A DNA stretch of 64,000 nucleotides from a virus. This document shows, one piece after another, positions 38,546 through 46,719 of this stretch. The notes below the pieces were generated by a model. That model was given only the letters and a program-made list of their open reading frames with translations. It was not told where the DNA came from and searched no databases. How positions within the stretch are numbered: position 1 is the stretch's first letter; every line of letters begins with the position of its first letter. A program made the translations under genes and the position numbers. The stretch spans positions 44,864 to 108,863 of the IMG/VR virus record IMGVR_UViG_3300008113_000014; one strand, 5' to 3'.

Positions 38546-38991
38546 GACATAAAACAGAACCTAAACATGGTACTCGCTCTGGTTATGATTGGCATAGACG
38601 TGATAGGAAAGAAGATCCCTGCATACCCTGCCAAGAAGCCGAAAGAGGCTATTGGAAGAATCAGAGAGTCATTCGTAAGGATCAAATAAATACATTACGA
38701 AAGGACTGGAGATTTCGCACTCCTAATGCTCGTAGGCATTTTCGTAGAAACAATACAGAGCCAGGCAATTATTCAGATGCAGATGTACTCTCAGCATATG
38801 GTTTAGACTGTCATATCTGTCAAACCCCAATAGATTTAAACGCTCCAAGAAAAGTAGGGCAGGATGGATGGGAGAAAGGTTTGCATATAGATCATGTCTA
38901 TCCTTTATCAAAGGGTGGTTTGGATACCCTTGAAAATGTCAAACCTTCTCATGGAAAATGTAATATTATTAAATGGGCAACGTTGGGATAG
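38542..38991 (+). CDS. HNH endonuclease
   Basis: 149 aa, TTG start overlapping the preceding TGA. CHIC (about residue 91-94), HIDHVYPLSKGG (the HxDHxxPL core) and CNIIK at the end are a complete HNH/zinc set. N-terminal part has CIPC and basic residues for DNA contact. Could serve in packaging, homing or recombination; it is not next to terminase here. Confidence 0.85.
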   Translation: MRHKTEPKHGTRSGYDWHRRDRKEDPCIPCQEAERGYWKNQRVIRKDQINTLRKDWRFRTPNARRHFRRNNTEPGNYSDADVLSAYGLDCHICQTPIDLNAPRKVGQDGWEKGLHIDHVYPLSKGGLDTLENVKPSHGKCNIIKWATLG

Positions 38992-39076
38992 TAACCAATA
39001 GTGCTCCTTTGGAGCATGAGGTGGTTTGATACCTCTATTTTCCGCCGAACTTAAAAGAATATGATAAAATAATGCA

Positions 39077-39199
39077 ATGAATAAGTTTGAGTCATCATAT
39101 AGTAAGTTTATGGGTTACAAGGTAGCGTGTAGCAAGTGTGATCAGCTATACTTTAAGCAAAACGATGAGCCTTTTATTTGTCTCAGTTGTATAGATTAG
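39077..39199 (+). CDS. 40-aa zinc-ribbon peptide, leaderless
   Basis: ACSKCDQLYF and ICLSCID form a zinc ribbon. TAAAAT ends 6 nt before ATG. Convergent with and overlapping the TauD-like gene by 17 bases. Confidence 0.6.
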   Translation: MNKFESSYSKFMGYKVACSKCDQLYFKQNDEPFICLSCID

Positions 39200-40010
39200 T
39201 ATCTTTGTATCCCCAGATACCTCTAAATTCCCTATCTTCTGATTTAAAACCACCTGTTACAGCATGAGCCAATTTAAATAGGTCTGGTATAACCAAGTCT
39301 CCTTGTTGCCATTTATGAACTATTCTTATGTCTTCATTTTCCATAATGATCTTTTCTATTTTTCTTATTAATAATTTAAAATAATCCAAAGATTCTTGAG
39401 ATGGATTTTCACCTTTATAAGAAACCAAAGGAATTATATGAGGATCTGGCAGTATCATGAACCTAATAATTGGCTGACCAGTTAACCAGTGTGTATTAAT
39501 AATTGGATGTTCATCTGAAAGGTTTGTGTCTTCACTTAGAAATCTAGATGACATCTGTGATTTTTTAATAAATTCTGGCTCAGTTACTACGCTGTCAATA
39601 AGAAATTGTTTCTCTTCATCTGAAAGCATTTCAAATACTACCCCTGTGTCTACAAAATATGTCTTTCCATTCTCTGGATTAGTTTTAAAATTATACATAT
39701 TCCAAGTTGAAGCGACAATTGGATTAAGATAGTATGTATGCTCAATGTGCCATTCCACGATTATATCGTCTGGACCAGATACAATGTCAGACTTGCGTAC
39801 ATGATTCTCTACATATTCGCTTGTATTATCAAGGTATCTCCACCCCATAAGCTTTCCAATTTTTGCTCCAAAATCAAACTGCTCTTCTTGGGTTAGATTG
39901 GCATTTCTAAAACATATTACAGAGTCATTAATAAATTTATTCTTGTAATATTCTATATTATTTATTACGCTTTCAACTCCAGGAAACTCTATTGGTTCTA
40001 CGATTATCAT
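39183..40010 (-). CDS. TauD/TfdA-like 2OG-Fe(II) dioxygenase
   Basis: 275 aa. Different subfamily from the P4H-like cluster: WHIEHTYYLNP gives His88-x-Glu90, distal His249 in FKLAHAVTGG and Arg263 (FRGIWGY) for 2OG. KWQQGDLVIPD is the usual segment before the distal His. AAGGGG precedes ATG at 40010. Such enzymes hydroxylate small molecules such as amino acids or sulfonates; the substrate here is unknown. Confidence 0.85.
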   Translation of the reverse strand: MIIVEPIEFPGVESVINNIEYYKNKFINDSVICFRNANLTQEEQFDFGAKIGKLMGWRYLDNTSEYVENHVRKSDIVSGPDDIIVEWHIEHTYYLNPIVASTWNMYNFKTNPENGKTYFVDTGVVFEMLSDEEKQFLIDSVVTEPEFIKKSQMSSRFLSEDTNLSDEHPIINTHWLTGQPIIRFMILPDPHIIPLVSYKGENPSQESLDYFKLLIRKIEKIIMENEDIRIVHKWQQGDLVIPDLFKLAHAVTGGFKSEDREFRGIWGYKDTNLYN

Positions 40011-40029
40011 TTATATATCCCCTTAAATA

Positions 40030-40368
40030 TTATATTTGTCCATTACAAGGATCTGTTAGCCTATGTGATATAGAATGTCCGCAAGGTGATATGCCTGCTC
40101 TACAATGACAATCAAGTCTAGTTGGTTCTTTTGCTACAGCAGTATCAATAACATTACATATCTTATTAATTAAATGTGCTGTAAATACCTCACATGGACA
40201 AATGCCTTCTTTGCTGCCATCTTGGTCGTTACAGAAATTAGGATCAATCATAGACTCATCAAAAACTTGTACGAATTCAGAACTTTTGTTGCACATATAA
40301 CAGATTAAACCCTTATCTGTAAGTGCTGTTATATTATTACCACACTGACATCTATATATGTTATACAT
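40030..40368 (-). CDS. 112-aa cysteine-rich zinc protein
   Basis: RCQCGN, CYMCNK, CPCE, CHCRAG and CGHS: five cysteine groups, enough for two or three zinc ions. No family recognised. Adjacent to the TauD-like gene in the same direction. Confidence 0.6.
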   Translation of the reverse strand: MYNIYRCQCGNNITALTDKGLICYMCNKSSEFVQVFDESMIDPNFCNDQDGSKEGICPCEVFTAHLINKICNVIDTAVAKEPTRLDCHCRAGISPCGHSISHRLTDPCNGQI

Positions 40369-40386
40369 ACATTTAGTATATCATAT

Positions 40387-40416
40387 TTGACATTCTTCTA
40401 ATCTTGATGCTATAAT
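40387..40416 (+). promoter_or_regulatory. Consensus promoter for tRNA-Arg and gene 40523
   Basis: TTGACA, 18-bp spacer, TATAAT. The predicted start is within a few bases of the tRNA 5-prime end. Confidence 0.75.
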
Positions 40417-40425
40417 AAAGTATAG

Positions 40426-40497
40426 TTCAGGTTCCTATAATGGATCGTAGAGCAGTTTCCGAAACTGACAATGTAGGTCTGATTCCTGCACCTGAAG
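40426..40497 (+). tRNA. tRNA-Arg (CCG), atypical T loop
   Basis: Acceptor TTCAGGT/ACCTGAA perfect; D arm CTAT/GTAG; anticodon stem with one mismatch and loop TTCCGAA (anticodon CCG); T stem GTAGG/CCTGC. The T loop reads TCTGATT instead of TTCRANY, so it may be degenerate or non-functional. Confidence 0.6.
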
Positions 40498-40522
40498 CTA
40501 TGCTATTAAAAAAGGATAATAA

Positions 40523-40729
40523 ATGAGATATACGTATAACATTGATATTGCTAAAATGGAAGAAGTTTATTTTAGCCATACCCAGCAAAATTTCTTTGCA
40601 AATGATGAAGAGCGTAAAAAGTTTAATGCTGACCTTATAGTTGAAGCAGAAAACGAAGAAGAATCTGAAAAGATGAGAATGGGAATGACTGATATTACAA
40701 TGTGGTCATTAGTCCATACTGAGCAATAG
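40523..40729 (+). CDS. 68-aa acidic protein
   Basis: MRYTYNIDIAKMEEVYFSHTQ...LIVEAENEEESEKM. Follows the tRNA on the same transcript. Resembles the beta-alpha-beta early proteins in its VEAENEEES segment. Unknown. Confidence 0.6.
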   Translation: MRYTYNIDIAKMEEVYFSHTQQNFFANDEERKKFNADLIVEAENEEESEKMRMGMTDITMWSLVHTEQ

Positions 40730-40736
40730 TCTTGAC

Positions 40737-41330
40737 ATGAATCAAATTATATATAATTCTTTTCCTAGGTCTGGTAATGTTTATGCTGGATATGTTGGGT
40801 CTCACATAATTTGGAGTAATTATGCAACTGTTCATATACCGCAAATTTTTGGGACCAAAGATCTAGACATGATAAGTATTTTTAGAAAGCCTGAAGATGC
40901 AATAGCATCATTGATTAATAAAAGACTTGAGTCTAATAAACACATTACAGTAAGCATTGAAGGCATACAGCGTCAATCTAAAAACCTTCGTGATGAATAT
41001 AAACAATACTTGGATGGCGCAGTGATGCATAATAAATCTACATATATAATTAACTTTGATAGTTTAATTAATAATCCTGTAAAACATTTTGTTGATATAT
41101 CTAATAGATTTAAAAAGCCTCTATTAAAAGATTACGAAGAGTCATTCAACTCACTAACATTTTCTGGAAAACTCTGGGAAGATCAATATGATGGACATGT
41201 GCCTAGAGAAAAAGATGCTACTAGACTATTCATAGAAGATGTAGTTGGATCTATGGAATGTATAAGACATTTAAACGATGAATATACATCTTTTATTAAA
41301 GAATATGAGAGCTATAGTCCTTTGATTTAA
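40737..41330 (+). CDS. Sulfotransferase-like protein (1)
   Basis: 197 aa. NSFPRSGNVYAGYV (residues 8-21) corresponds to the 5-prime-phosphosulfate-binding PKSGTT loop of sulfotransferases, and ISIFRKPEDAIASL to the 3-prime-phosphate-binding RxPxD..S segment. It would transfer sulfate from PAPS to a hydroxyl or amine on a glycan or protein. Shorter than typical (about 250-300 aa). The second copy at 43964 shares YPRSGNT and FRHPLEAISSW. Confidence 0.65.
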   Translation: MNQIIYNSFPRSGNVYAGYVGSHIIWSNYATVHIPQIFGTKDLDMISIFRKPEDAIASLINKRLESNKHITVSIEGIQRQSKNLRDEYKQYLDGAVMHNKSTYIINFDSLINNPVKHFVDISNRFKKPLLKDYEESFNSLTFSGKLWEDQYDGHVPREKDATRLFIEDVVGSMECIRHLNDEYTSFIKEYESYSPLI

Positions 41331-41370
41331 TATAATCTATTGATTATTTAGAGTATGGTATGATATATCT

Positions 41371-41496
41371 ATGAAATCAGGAAAATGCTTTTATTGTCAA
41401 AAAGATGCCACACACTTTGATACAGTCGTAAACAATAAAGACTATATAGTAGCAGATGTCTGTCTGGACCATTTGGCCGTAGGGTTATCGTCCTAA
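41371..41496 (+). CDS. 41-aa zinc-binding peptide, leaderless
   Basis: KCFYCQKDATHFD and VCLDHL give C..C...H and C..H. TATGAT ends 6 nt before ATG. Confidence 0.55.
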   Translation: MKSGKCFYCQKDATHFDTVVNNKDYIVADVCLDHLAVGLSS

Positions 41497-41515
41497 TAGG
41501 GTGTGACACATACCC

Positions 41516-42184
41516 ATGATACCAATTTTATCAATACCCGTTTTAAATAGGTATGACTTGTTAGATGAAAACCTAAGTTTGATAGACTATCCCATTAAAG
41601 AAATATTAATTATCAATAATGGCAAAGAAATATACGAGCCAAAAAGAAAAGATTTAAATGTAAGAGTGCTTAACCTTCCATCTAATTTGGGCATGTCTGG
41701 ATCATGGAACCTTACAATTAAGCTTTATCCTCATGAAAAATACTGGATGTTTTCTTCTGCAGATACACATTGGATTCCAGGCTCTTTAAAAAAATTACAT
41801 GAAATTAGTGGAAAATCAAAAATGATTTGTAGCAGTGAAGGTTTTAGTTGTTTTTCTGTTGGTGAAGAGGTTGTTAGACAAATTGGACTATTTGATGAAT
41901 ACTTTTATCCATACGTGCATGAAGATGACGATTATCGTGAAAGATTATTTATCCATAATAATAAAAATAAGTTTCCATATTTAGAGTTTCTTAACAAAGC
42001 AGTAGATGTTTCTGTTCCGCATGGAAGTGCCCAAACAATTAAGAGCGATCCACTTCTTTTGCAAAAATCTAATGAAACATATACTAAAAATAAAAAGTAC
42101 TTAGAATTAAAAAAATCTCAAAATTTTGAAATAATGGGTAATTGGGATATAGATGTAAGAAGGAATCAAGAATGGCTACAATAG
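41516..42184 (+). CDS. Family 2-type glycosyltransferase
   Basis: 222 aa. GT-A order: SIPVLNRYDLLDENL, IIINNG-like strand, LPSNLGMSGSWNL, SSADTHW in the place of the DxD motif, and GLFDEYFYPYVHEDDDYRERL as the acceptor/catalytic segment. It would transfer a sugar from a nucleotide sugar to a glycan or protein. Overlaps the nucleotidyltransferase that follows, so substrate supply and transfer are coupled. Confidence 0.75.
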   Translation: MIPILSIPVLNRYDLLDENLSLIDYPIKEILIINNGKEIYEPKRKDLNVRVLNLPSNLGMSGSWNLTIKLYPHEKYWMFSSADTHWIPGSLKKLHEISGKSKMICSSEGFSCFSVGEEVVRQIGLFDEYFYPYVHEDDDYRERLFIHNNKNKFPYLEFLNKAVDVSVPHGSAQTIKSDPLLLQKSNETYTKNKKYLELKKSQNFEIMGNWDIDVRRNQEWLQ

Positions 42185-42837
42185 GAGTTTTACCAGCATC
42201 TGGTAGATCATCAAGAATAGGTGGAATTCCAAAGTTTTGTTTACCAATATCAGATGAAAGATCATTGTTACAATGGCATGTTGAACAGATGCTTGAGGTT
42301 TGTGATGAAGTAAGAGTATCAACAAGGTCTGAATGGGTTCCAATTGTACAGAACATGGATATGAATGTTAAACTTATTGTTCTTGAGCCATCAACAATGT
42401 CTGATGCTATAAAATTTATGGTGGGAGATTGTAATGATACGGTTCTTGTTGGTATGCCAGACACCTACATACACAATACACACAAAAATATTTATAAAGA
42501 AATGCTTACGGTTGATGGAGATTTGATTTTAGGAACATGGGAATGCACTGATGATATAAAAGGAAGGGTAGGACAAGTCCTGCTGTCTGGCAATAAAGTT
42601 ATTGGATCAAAGGATAAGTCTGCCGATTGTGACTATAAGCATATGTGGGGCACAATGTTGTTTAGAAAAAACCTGGTAAGATATATAGACCCAGAGTTAG
42701 AACACCCAGGAAAGCAAATACAAGAGTGGATTAATATGAATTTAAACATCAGGTCTGTAAGTCCTGGCGGTAAATATATGGACATAGGTACGCTTAATGG
42801 TTTAAAGCAACTATATAAAGAAATGGATAAAGACTAA
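42172..42837 (+). CDS. Sugar-phosphate nucleotidyltransferase-like protein
   Basis: 221 aa from ATG 42172. MATIGVLPASGRSSRIGGIPKFCLPI is the NTP_transferase signature loop with the catalytic Lys; VLVGMPDTY is the metal-binding Asp strand, and GGKYMDIGTLNGL the product-site motif. It makes an NDP-sugar, plausibly for the adjacent glycosyltransferase. Stop abuts the start of the next gene. Confidence 0.8.
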   Translation: MATIGVLPASGRSSRIGGIPKFCLPISDERSLLQWHVEQMLEVCDEVRVSTRSEWVPIVQNMDMNVKLIVLEPSTMSDAIKFMVGDCNDTVLVGMPDTYIHNTHKNIYKEMLTVDGDLILGTWECTDDIKGRVGQVLLSGNKVIGSKDKSADCDYKHMWGTMLFRKNLVRYIDPELEHPGKQIQEWINMNLNIRSVSPGGKYMDIGTLNGLKQLYKEMDKD

Positions 42838-43611
42838 ATGGCAAATAAATACCCTAATGAGGATTACCTCAACAGGAATGTTTCTGAACTATATGATATA
42901 TGGGAATCAAGAAAAGAATACATAGAAAAAGATTTATGGGTAATTAGAAACTTTTTGTCAGAAGAAGAAATAGAATGGCTCAATAAAGAAGCAAATGATC
43001 CAAATGGTTGGTACGACCTAATGAGGGCTACATATTGCGGTAACATTAAAAATAAATTCTTGGGCTATATTCCAGACTATAGTGAGGATGGCATGATGCT
43101 TGTTCCTACAGAAAATTCAAGGTGGGGCTATAGAGAGCCCGTAGGATTCTTTGAACCAAGGTTAGAAGCTGTAATGCCAAAATATTTTGGTGGAGGTGGA
43201 GCATTGCAATCATTTTTTGAAGTTCCTGATGAACAAATAATTGCAGAGCTTGGCAGAGATGTAGATTATGCTATGGGGTGGCATTATGAAAGAGATGATA
43301 GTGACGAAGAAGAGCAGCAAAAAACAATTGTAGAAAATTCAAAAACTCAAAACAAAAAAATAACTAGTCAAGGAAAAATATCAGCATCACTAAGTGTTTA
43401 TATTAATGATAACTTTGATGGTGGTATCTTGGAGTTTAAAAATAAAGAGTATTCTATAAAGCCAGAGGTGGGGATGCTTGTCAATGTTCCTTTATATAAA
43501 GAGTTTGAACATAGAGTTACAAAGGTTACTAATGGCAACAGGCATACAATATATGGAAGATGTTGGGATTCTGGAGATGGTAAATATTTCTCTACTAATG
43601 AGGACTGTTAA
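42838..43611 (+). CDS. 2OG-Fe(II) oxygenase, P4H-like (plus-strand copy)
   Basis: 257 aa. GWHYERDD supplies His149 and Glu151 (or Asp153), then an acidic insert (DSDEEEQQ), YINDNFDGGILEF, distal His225 (EHRV) and Arg235. Longer spacing between the first motif and the turn than in the 10-18 kb set. It immediately follows the nucleotidyltransferase, suggesting joint action on a glycan. Confidence 0.82.
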   Translation: MANKYPNEDYLNRNVSELYDIWESRKEYIEKDLWVIRNFLSEEEIEWLNKEANDPNGWYDLMRATYCGNIKNKFLGYIPDYSEDGMMLVPTENSRWGYREPVGFFEPRLEAVMPKYFGGGGALQSFFEVPDEQIIAELGRDVDYAMGWHYERDDSDEEEQQKTIVENSKTQNKKITSQGKISASLSVYINDNFDGGILEFKNKEYSIKPEVGMLVNVPLYKEFEHRVTKVTNGNRHTIYGRCWDSGDGKYFSTNEDC

Positions 43612-43613
43612 TC

Positions 43614-43642
43614 TTGACATATTTGCGTTACCTTGATATACT
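43614..43642 (+). promoter_or_regulatory. Consensus promoter of leaderless gene 43649
   Basis: TTGACA, 17-bp spacer, TATACT ending 6 nt before ATG. Confidence 0.75.
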
Positions 43643-43648
43643 TATAAT

Positions 43649-43780
43649 ATGAAAGAACCACGTATTATGCAGATGGATTGGAAAGCTTTAGGATATGAAA
43701 GAGAGTACAAAAATGGACGACTCAGATGGGTTCCTCAGAATGTCACAGAAGATAAACAAGACAAAGATACTTCCTCTTAG
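43649..43780 (+). CDS. 43-aa basic peptide, leaderless
   Basis: MKEPRIMQMDWKALGYERE, KNGRLRWVPQNV. Perfect promoter. Overlaps the next gene by 41 bases. Confidence 0.55.
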   Translation: MKEPRIMQMDWKALGYEREYKNGRLRWVPQNVTEDKQDKDTSS

Positions 43781-43967
43781 ATGGTTTGGCAATGCCTGTA
43801 GTGGTATTGCTATTAGGAGTTTAGTTAAAGCTTTTGATTTAGATGAAGATGGTAATTATGGGTACCGTTTTAAATTCCATAGTAAGATTTGGAATTACTT
43901 TAATAAGCCATATGAGCGTTGGGGCACATACTACACTGTTGATACAAGCAAGTGGAATGAAGAGTGA
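43740..43967 (+). CDS. 75-aa conserved phage protein
   Basis: Start uncertain (ATG at 43695, 43713 or 43740). LPLRWFGNACSGIAIRSLVKAFDL and RFKFHSKIWNYFNKPYERWGTYY are patterns I recognise from a family of small phage proteins of unknown function. Confidence 0.6.
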   Translation: MSQKINKTKILPLRWFGNACSGIAIRSLVKAFDLDEDGNYGYRFKFHSKIWNYFNKPYERWGTYYTVDTSKWNEE

Positions 43968-44614
43968 GACAACCTATTCATGGGGCATTTGAGTCATACC
44001 TGCAGCCAGATAGTGGGGTATGGGACTGGAATGAATCACTACAATCTTGGGAAGAGTTAGATAATTATAAACTACAAGAAGCCCTAACGATTTCTGGATA
44101 TCCAAGAAGTGGAAATACTTTTATTAATCATGCATTCTTTAAGATGTATGGTCTTGCTCATATAAATTTTAATCGTCACACTGTAAAAAGTATTGCAGAA
44201 AGAGATCACACATTTGTTCCATTTAGACATCCTCTTGAAGCAATAAGTTCTTGGCATATATACCAACAGGTGCACTTTTTAGATATAAGGTTTATTGAAA
44301 ATGATATAAAATTTTACAACAGGTTTCATGAAGAAGCATTAAAAATGAAAGATAAGATAACTTTTCTTGACTTTGATTTATTTAAAAATAACTTAAAATA
44401 CTTGGAAAATAAAGTATCAGATCTTTATGGTGTTATTGCAAAACCAGTTGCAGATTATGAAATAAAAGATTTTATGGCCCATAGGAAATTAAACCTAAAC
44501 ATACCCCGCAATGATGGTGAGATTAAACAAGAAGTAATGGCTTTTGTAGAAAAGCAGTATCTATACAAAAAATCTTTAGATCTTTACAATCAAATCAAGG
44601 AATCATCTATTTAA
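43964..44614 (+). CDS. Sulfotransferase-like protein (2)
   Basis: 216 aa, GTG start overlapping the preceding stop. LTISGYPRSGNTFINHAFF is the PAPS 5-prime loop and TFVPFRHPLEAISSWHIYQQ the 3-prime-phosphate motif. FLDFDLFKNN follows as in sulfotransferases. It ends at the last base before the convergent pstS gene. With the first copy and the APS-kinase fusion at 54 kb it makes a coherent sulfation set. Confidence 0.7.
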   Translation: MRQPIHGAFESYLQPDSGVWDWNESLQSWEELDNYKLQEALTISGYPRSGNTFINHAFFKMYGLAHINFNRHTVKSIAERDHTFVPFRHPLEAISSWHIYQQVHFLDIRFIENDIKFYNRFHEEALKMKDKITFLDFDLFKNNLKYLENKVSDLYGVIAKPVADYEIKDFMAHRKLNLNIPRNDGEIKQEVMAFVEKQYLYKKSLDLYNQIKESSI

Positions 44615-45739
44615 CTATAAGCGATTGATCTGCTTGTTTATAAACTCCAAGAATTTACCAGTAATTAGTGCAAACCCTAGCTCAGGCTTAGCATTAACAC
44701 ATTCTGGACTGACTATATACTTTGCCCACTCCTTTACAGATGCCTTGTTCTTGCCTGCTGTATCTGCTAAAAGGTAGGATACAATCCCTAGAGGGTATGC
44801 TCCAGCCTCTTTGGTAGAGTAGTCGTAGGTAAGTATATTGTTTGAGTCTATTGAGGCTTCTCCAAGGAATGCTGATACATTTGCGCTATTAGGCTCAACA
44901 AAGTTACCAGAAGCATTTCCTATGTTTGCCACCTTAAGGTTAAAGAACTTGGCAAAAGAAACCTCTGCATATGTAATAGAATACTTAGTCTTTGATGCAA
45001 GTGTTGCTACACCCTGTGACTGATTTGCTCCAGAGATTCTTCCTATGTTATTTACATCATTAATGTTATTTGGAAATGATGTTGAAAATGAATCAGAGAC
45101 GGGCTTAGTCCATGTATTAGGAGAAAAGGCCTTCATATATCTAACAAAATTATTAGTTGTGCCAGAGTTATCTAGTCTAAAAATAACTTTAATTTTTTGG
45201 TTTGGCATAGTGTATACAATGCTTTTGGTTGACGTTCTTAATACTACTGGGCTGCCAGCCTTATCTTTAATTAGATTACCAGTTGCATCTTTCTTATATA
45301 CTACCTCTTTAATTTTTCTATTGTTGTCAGCCTTAATAGCAGGATCATTCCACATTGTTATTTCTCCCGCAAAAATCTTAGCGACTGTAGTTGATGATAG
45401 ATAAACCTGTCTGTTACCTGGCAGGTTGTGCATAACGGCAATAGGTGCTGCAACTACTGGAATATGAATAATTGATGGCTTCTTAGTTGATGCAGTATGA
45501 GCTGAGTCTGAAAACCAGAAATCACCAATGCCTTTGTCAGATGAGGTCTTGCCAGCACCAGAACCGTTGGCTGAGTATGTTACTAAATTGCCTGTGTTCC
45601 TAGCATAAGATGATCTGCATTCGTCAATGAGGTTGGCTGGGAAAGATGCACCATTGCCAACAATATTTTCTGCTGCAAAGGCTGGGGTAGAAATAGATAG
45701 AGCAGCAACTACTGCCATTACGATAAGTTTAATTCTCAT
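44615..45739 (-). CDS. pstS: Phosphate ABC transporter substrate-binding protein
   Basis: 374 aa with signal peptide (MRIKLIVMAVVAALSISTPAFAA). VGNGASFPANL, YSANGSGAGKTSSDKGIGDFWFSD and FRLDNSGTTNNF are PstS phosphate-binding loops. It is a known auxiliary metabolic gene in aquatic phages that keeps phosphate uptake high during infection. TATACT ends 6 nt before ATG, so it is probably leaderless; the divergent intergenic region carries a PHO-box-like repeat. Confidence 0.93.
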   Translation of the reverse strand: MRIKLIVMAVVAALSISTPAFAAENIVGNGASFPANLIDECRSSYARNTGNLVTYSANGSGAGKTSSDKGIGDFWFSDSAHTASTKKPSIIHIPVVAAPIAVMHNLPGNRQVYLSSTTVAKIFAGEITMWNDPAIKADNNRKIKEVVYKKDATGNLIKDKAGSPVVLRTSTKSIVYTMPNQKIKVIFRLDNSGTTNNFVRYMKAFSPNTWTKPVSDSFSTSFPNNINDVNNIGRISGANQSQGVATLASKTKYSITYAEVSFAKFFNLKVANIGNASGNFVEPNSANVSAFLGEASIDSNNILTYDYSTKEAGAYPLGIVSYLLADTAGKNKASVKEWAKYIVSPECVNAKPELGFALITGKFLEFINKQINRL

Positions 45740-45788
45740 AATAAGAGTATATAGTAAATAAACTATATTATGATAAAAAATAGGCTCA

Positions 45789-45821
45789 TTTTACCAAATG
45801 TTCACCTAATGTTCTACTTGA
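45789..45821 (+). promoter_or_regulatory. PHO-box-like direct repeats
   Basis: TTTTACC-AAAT-GTTCACC-TAAT-GTTCTAC-TTGA: three 7-bp units at an 11-bp period, matching the GTTCACC direct repeats bound by actinobacterial PhoP. It lies between pstS and the 45853 gene and overlaps the latter's -35 box. Confidence 0.55.
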
Positions 45822-45846
45822 CATACCTGTAGCCAAGCTGTATAAT
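45818..45846 (+). promoter_or_regulatory. Consensus promoter of leaderless gene 45853
   Basis: TTGACA, 17-bp spacer, TATAAT ending 6 nt before ATG. Confidence 0.8.
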
Positions 45847-45852
45847 AAAAGT

Positions 45853-45996
45853 ATGACAAACCAAGAAATAGCAACACTGTTAGATCAAGAATCCTATCGC
45901 ATTTGGGACACTACTAAGGTTATTAAGAATCAAGACTACCATGATGGATTAGTTAAGGGACTTAAGATGGCATCTAAATTGGTGGCTAAACTGTGA
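45853..45996 (+). CDS. 47-aa protein, leaderless
   Basis: MTNQEIATLLDQESYRIWDT, helical with a basic end. First of a four-gene coupled operon. Confidence 0.6.
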   Translation: MTNQEIATLLDQESYRIWDTTKVIKNQDYHDGLVKGLKMASKLVAKL

Positions 45997-46133
45997 AGAT
46001 TAACTATGGAACACAAACCGCTAGCTATTCTTTAGGAGTATACGTTCACAACTGGGGCTATCCAATTAAACATGAGTGGGAAATTGGGCTATACTTATTT
46101 AAGTGGTATATAGGATTGGATTTTTTTAAATGA
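45993..46133 (+). CDS. 46-aa aromatic protein (GTG start)
   Basis: GTGA overlap with the previous stop. Tyr/Trp-rich: YGTQTASYSLGVYVHNWGYP, LYLFKWYIGLDFF. Possibly membrane-associated. Confidence 0.5.
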   Translation: MKINYGTQTASYSLGVYVHNWGYPIKHEWEIGLYLFKWYIGLDFFK

Positions 46134-46303
46134 GTTTAGATGACATGATATTGAGAGAAGAGATTGCAAGGGCTATTGAGGCTATTCCAATTGAAGACTC
46201 TGTTACTAATGCACTTGGCATGCGTATACTTGCTGCTAAAGTTGCAAGGGGACAAGACAATAATCTGTCAAGCATATTTGAACAGCAGATAGACTTTGAA
46301 TAA
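46130..46303 (+). CDS. 57-aa helical protein
   Basis: MSLDDMILREEIARAIEAIP...LGMRILAAKVARGQD. ATGA coupled. Unknown. Confidence 0.55.
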   Translation: MSLDDMILREEIARAIEAIPIEDSVTNALGMRILAAKVARGQDNNLSSIFEQQIDFE

Positions 46304-46505
46304 ACATTACGATATACCAGATCCATTCCAAACCTTTATATCCAAGAAATATGCTAACGCTAAAGGATACATGCATGACTTCTTTACTGGAGAATGGTCT
46401 TATAAGTGTTTAACTTGTAAGGATGATCTTTCTGGTCCATCCCGCAAAATATTGACAAAGATTAGATTGTTTCATACAAGAAATGAGTGCTTGGGTGGAT
46501 ACTAA
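46296..46505 (+). CDS. 69-aa protein with CLTC (TTG start)
   Basis: YKCLTCKDDL plus a late His...C give a probable zinc site; basic. TTG start overlaps the preceding gene by 8 bases. Overlaps the convergent gene by 4 bases. Confidence 0.5.
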   Translation: MNKHYDIPDPFQTFISKKYANAKGYMHDFFTGEWSYKCLTCKDDLSGPSRKILTKIRLFHTRNECLGGY

Positions 46506-46666
46506 ATAAAAACGTCTTCAAGGCATCTATTACAAAACCAGTCAGCTGATCCTGCAGACTTTCTAGCGCCACCATAAACAACTTCATTGTTATCTACCTT
46601 ATCAATAACTTCCCCATACATATATCCGTATACTATGGGTATTAGCCAATGGTCGCATTCATACAT
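46502..46666 (-). CDS. 54-aa protein, leaderless
   Basis: ATG 46666 is preceded by TATGAT with a 6-nt gap; the upstream frame to 46729 is not used. YECDHWLIPIVYGYMYGEVIDK and a C-terminal WFCNRCLED zinc-like end. Confidence 0.5.
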   Translation of the reverse strand: MYECDHWLIPIVYGYMYGEVIDKVDNNEVVYGGARKSAGSADWFCNRCLEDVFI

Positions 46667-46684
46667 AATATAATCATACCACAC

Positions 46685-46713
46685 TTGCAATACCGCTGAT
46701 TTTCTGGTATGAT
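46685..46713 (+). promoter_or_regulatory. Promoter of leaderless gene 46720
   Basis: TTGCAA, 17-bp spacer, TATGAT ending 6 nt before ATG. Confidence 0.7.
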
Positions 46714-46719
46714 ATATAT

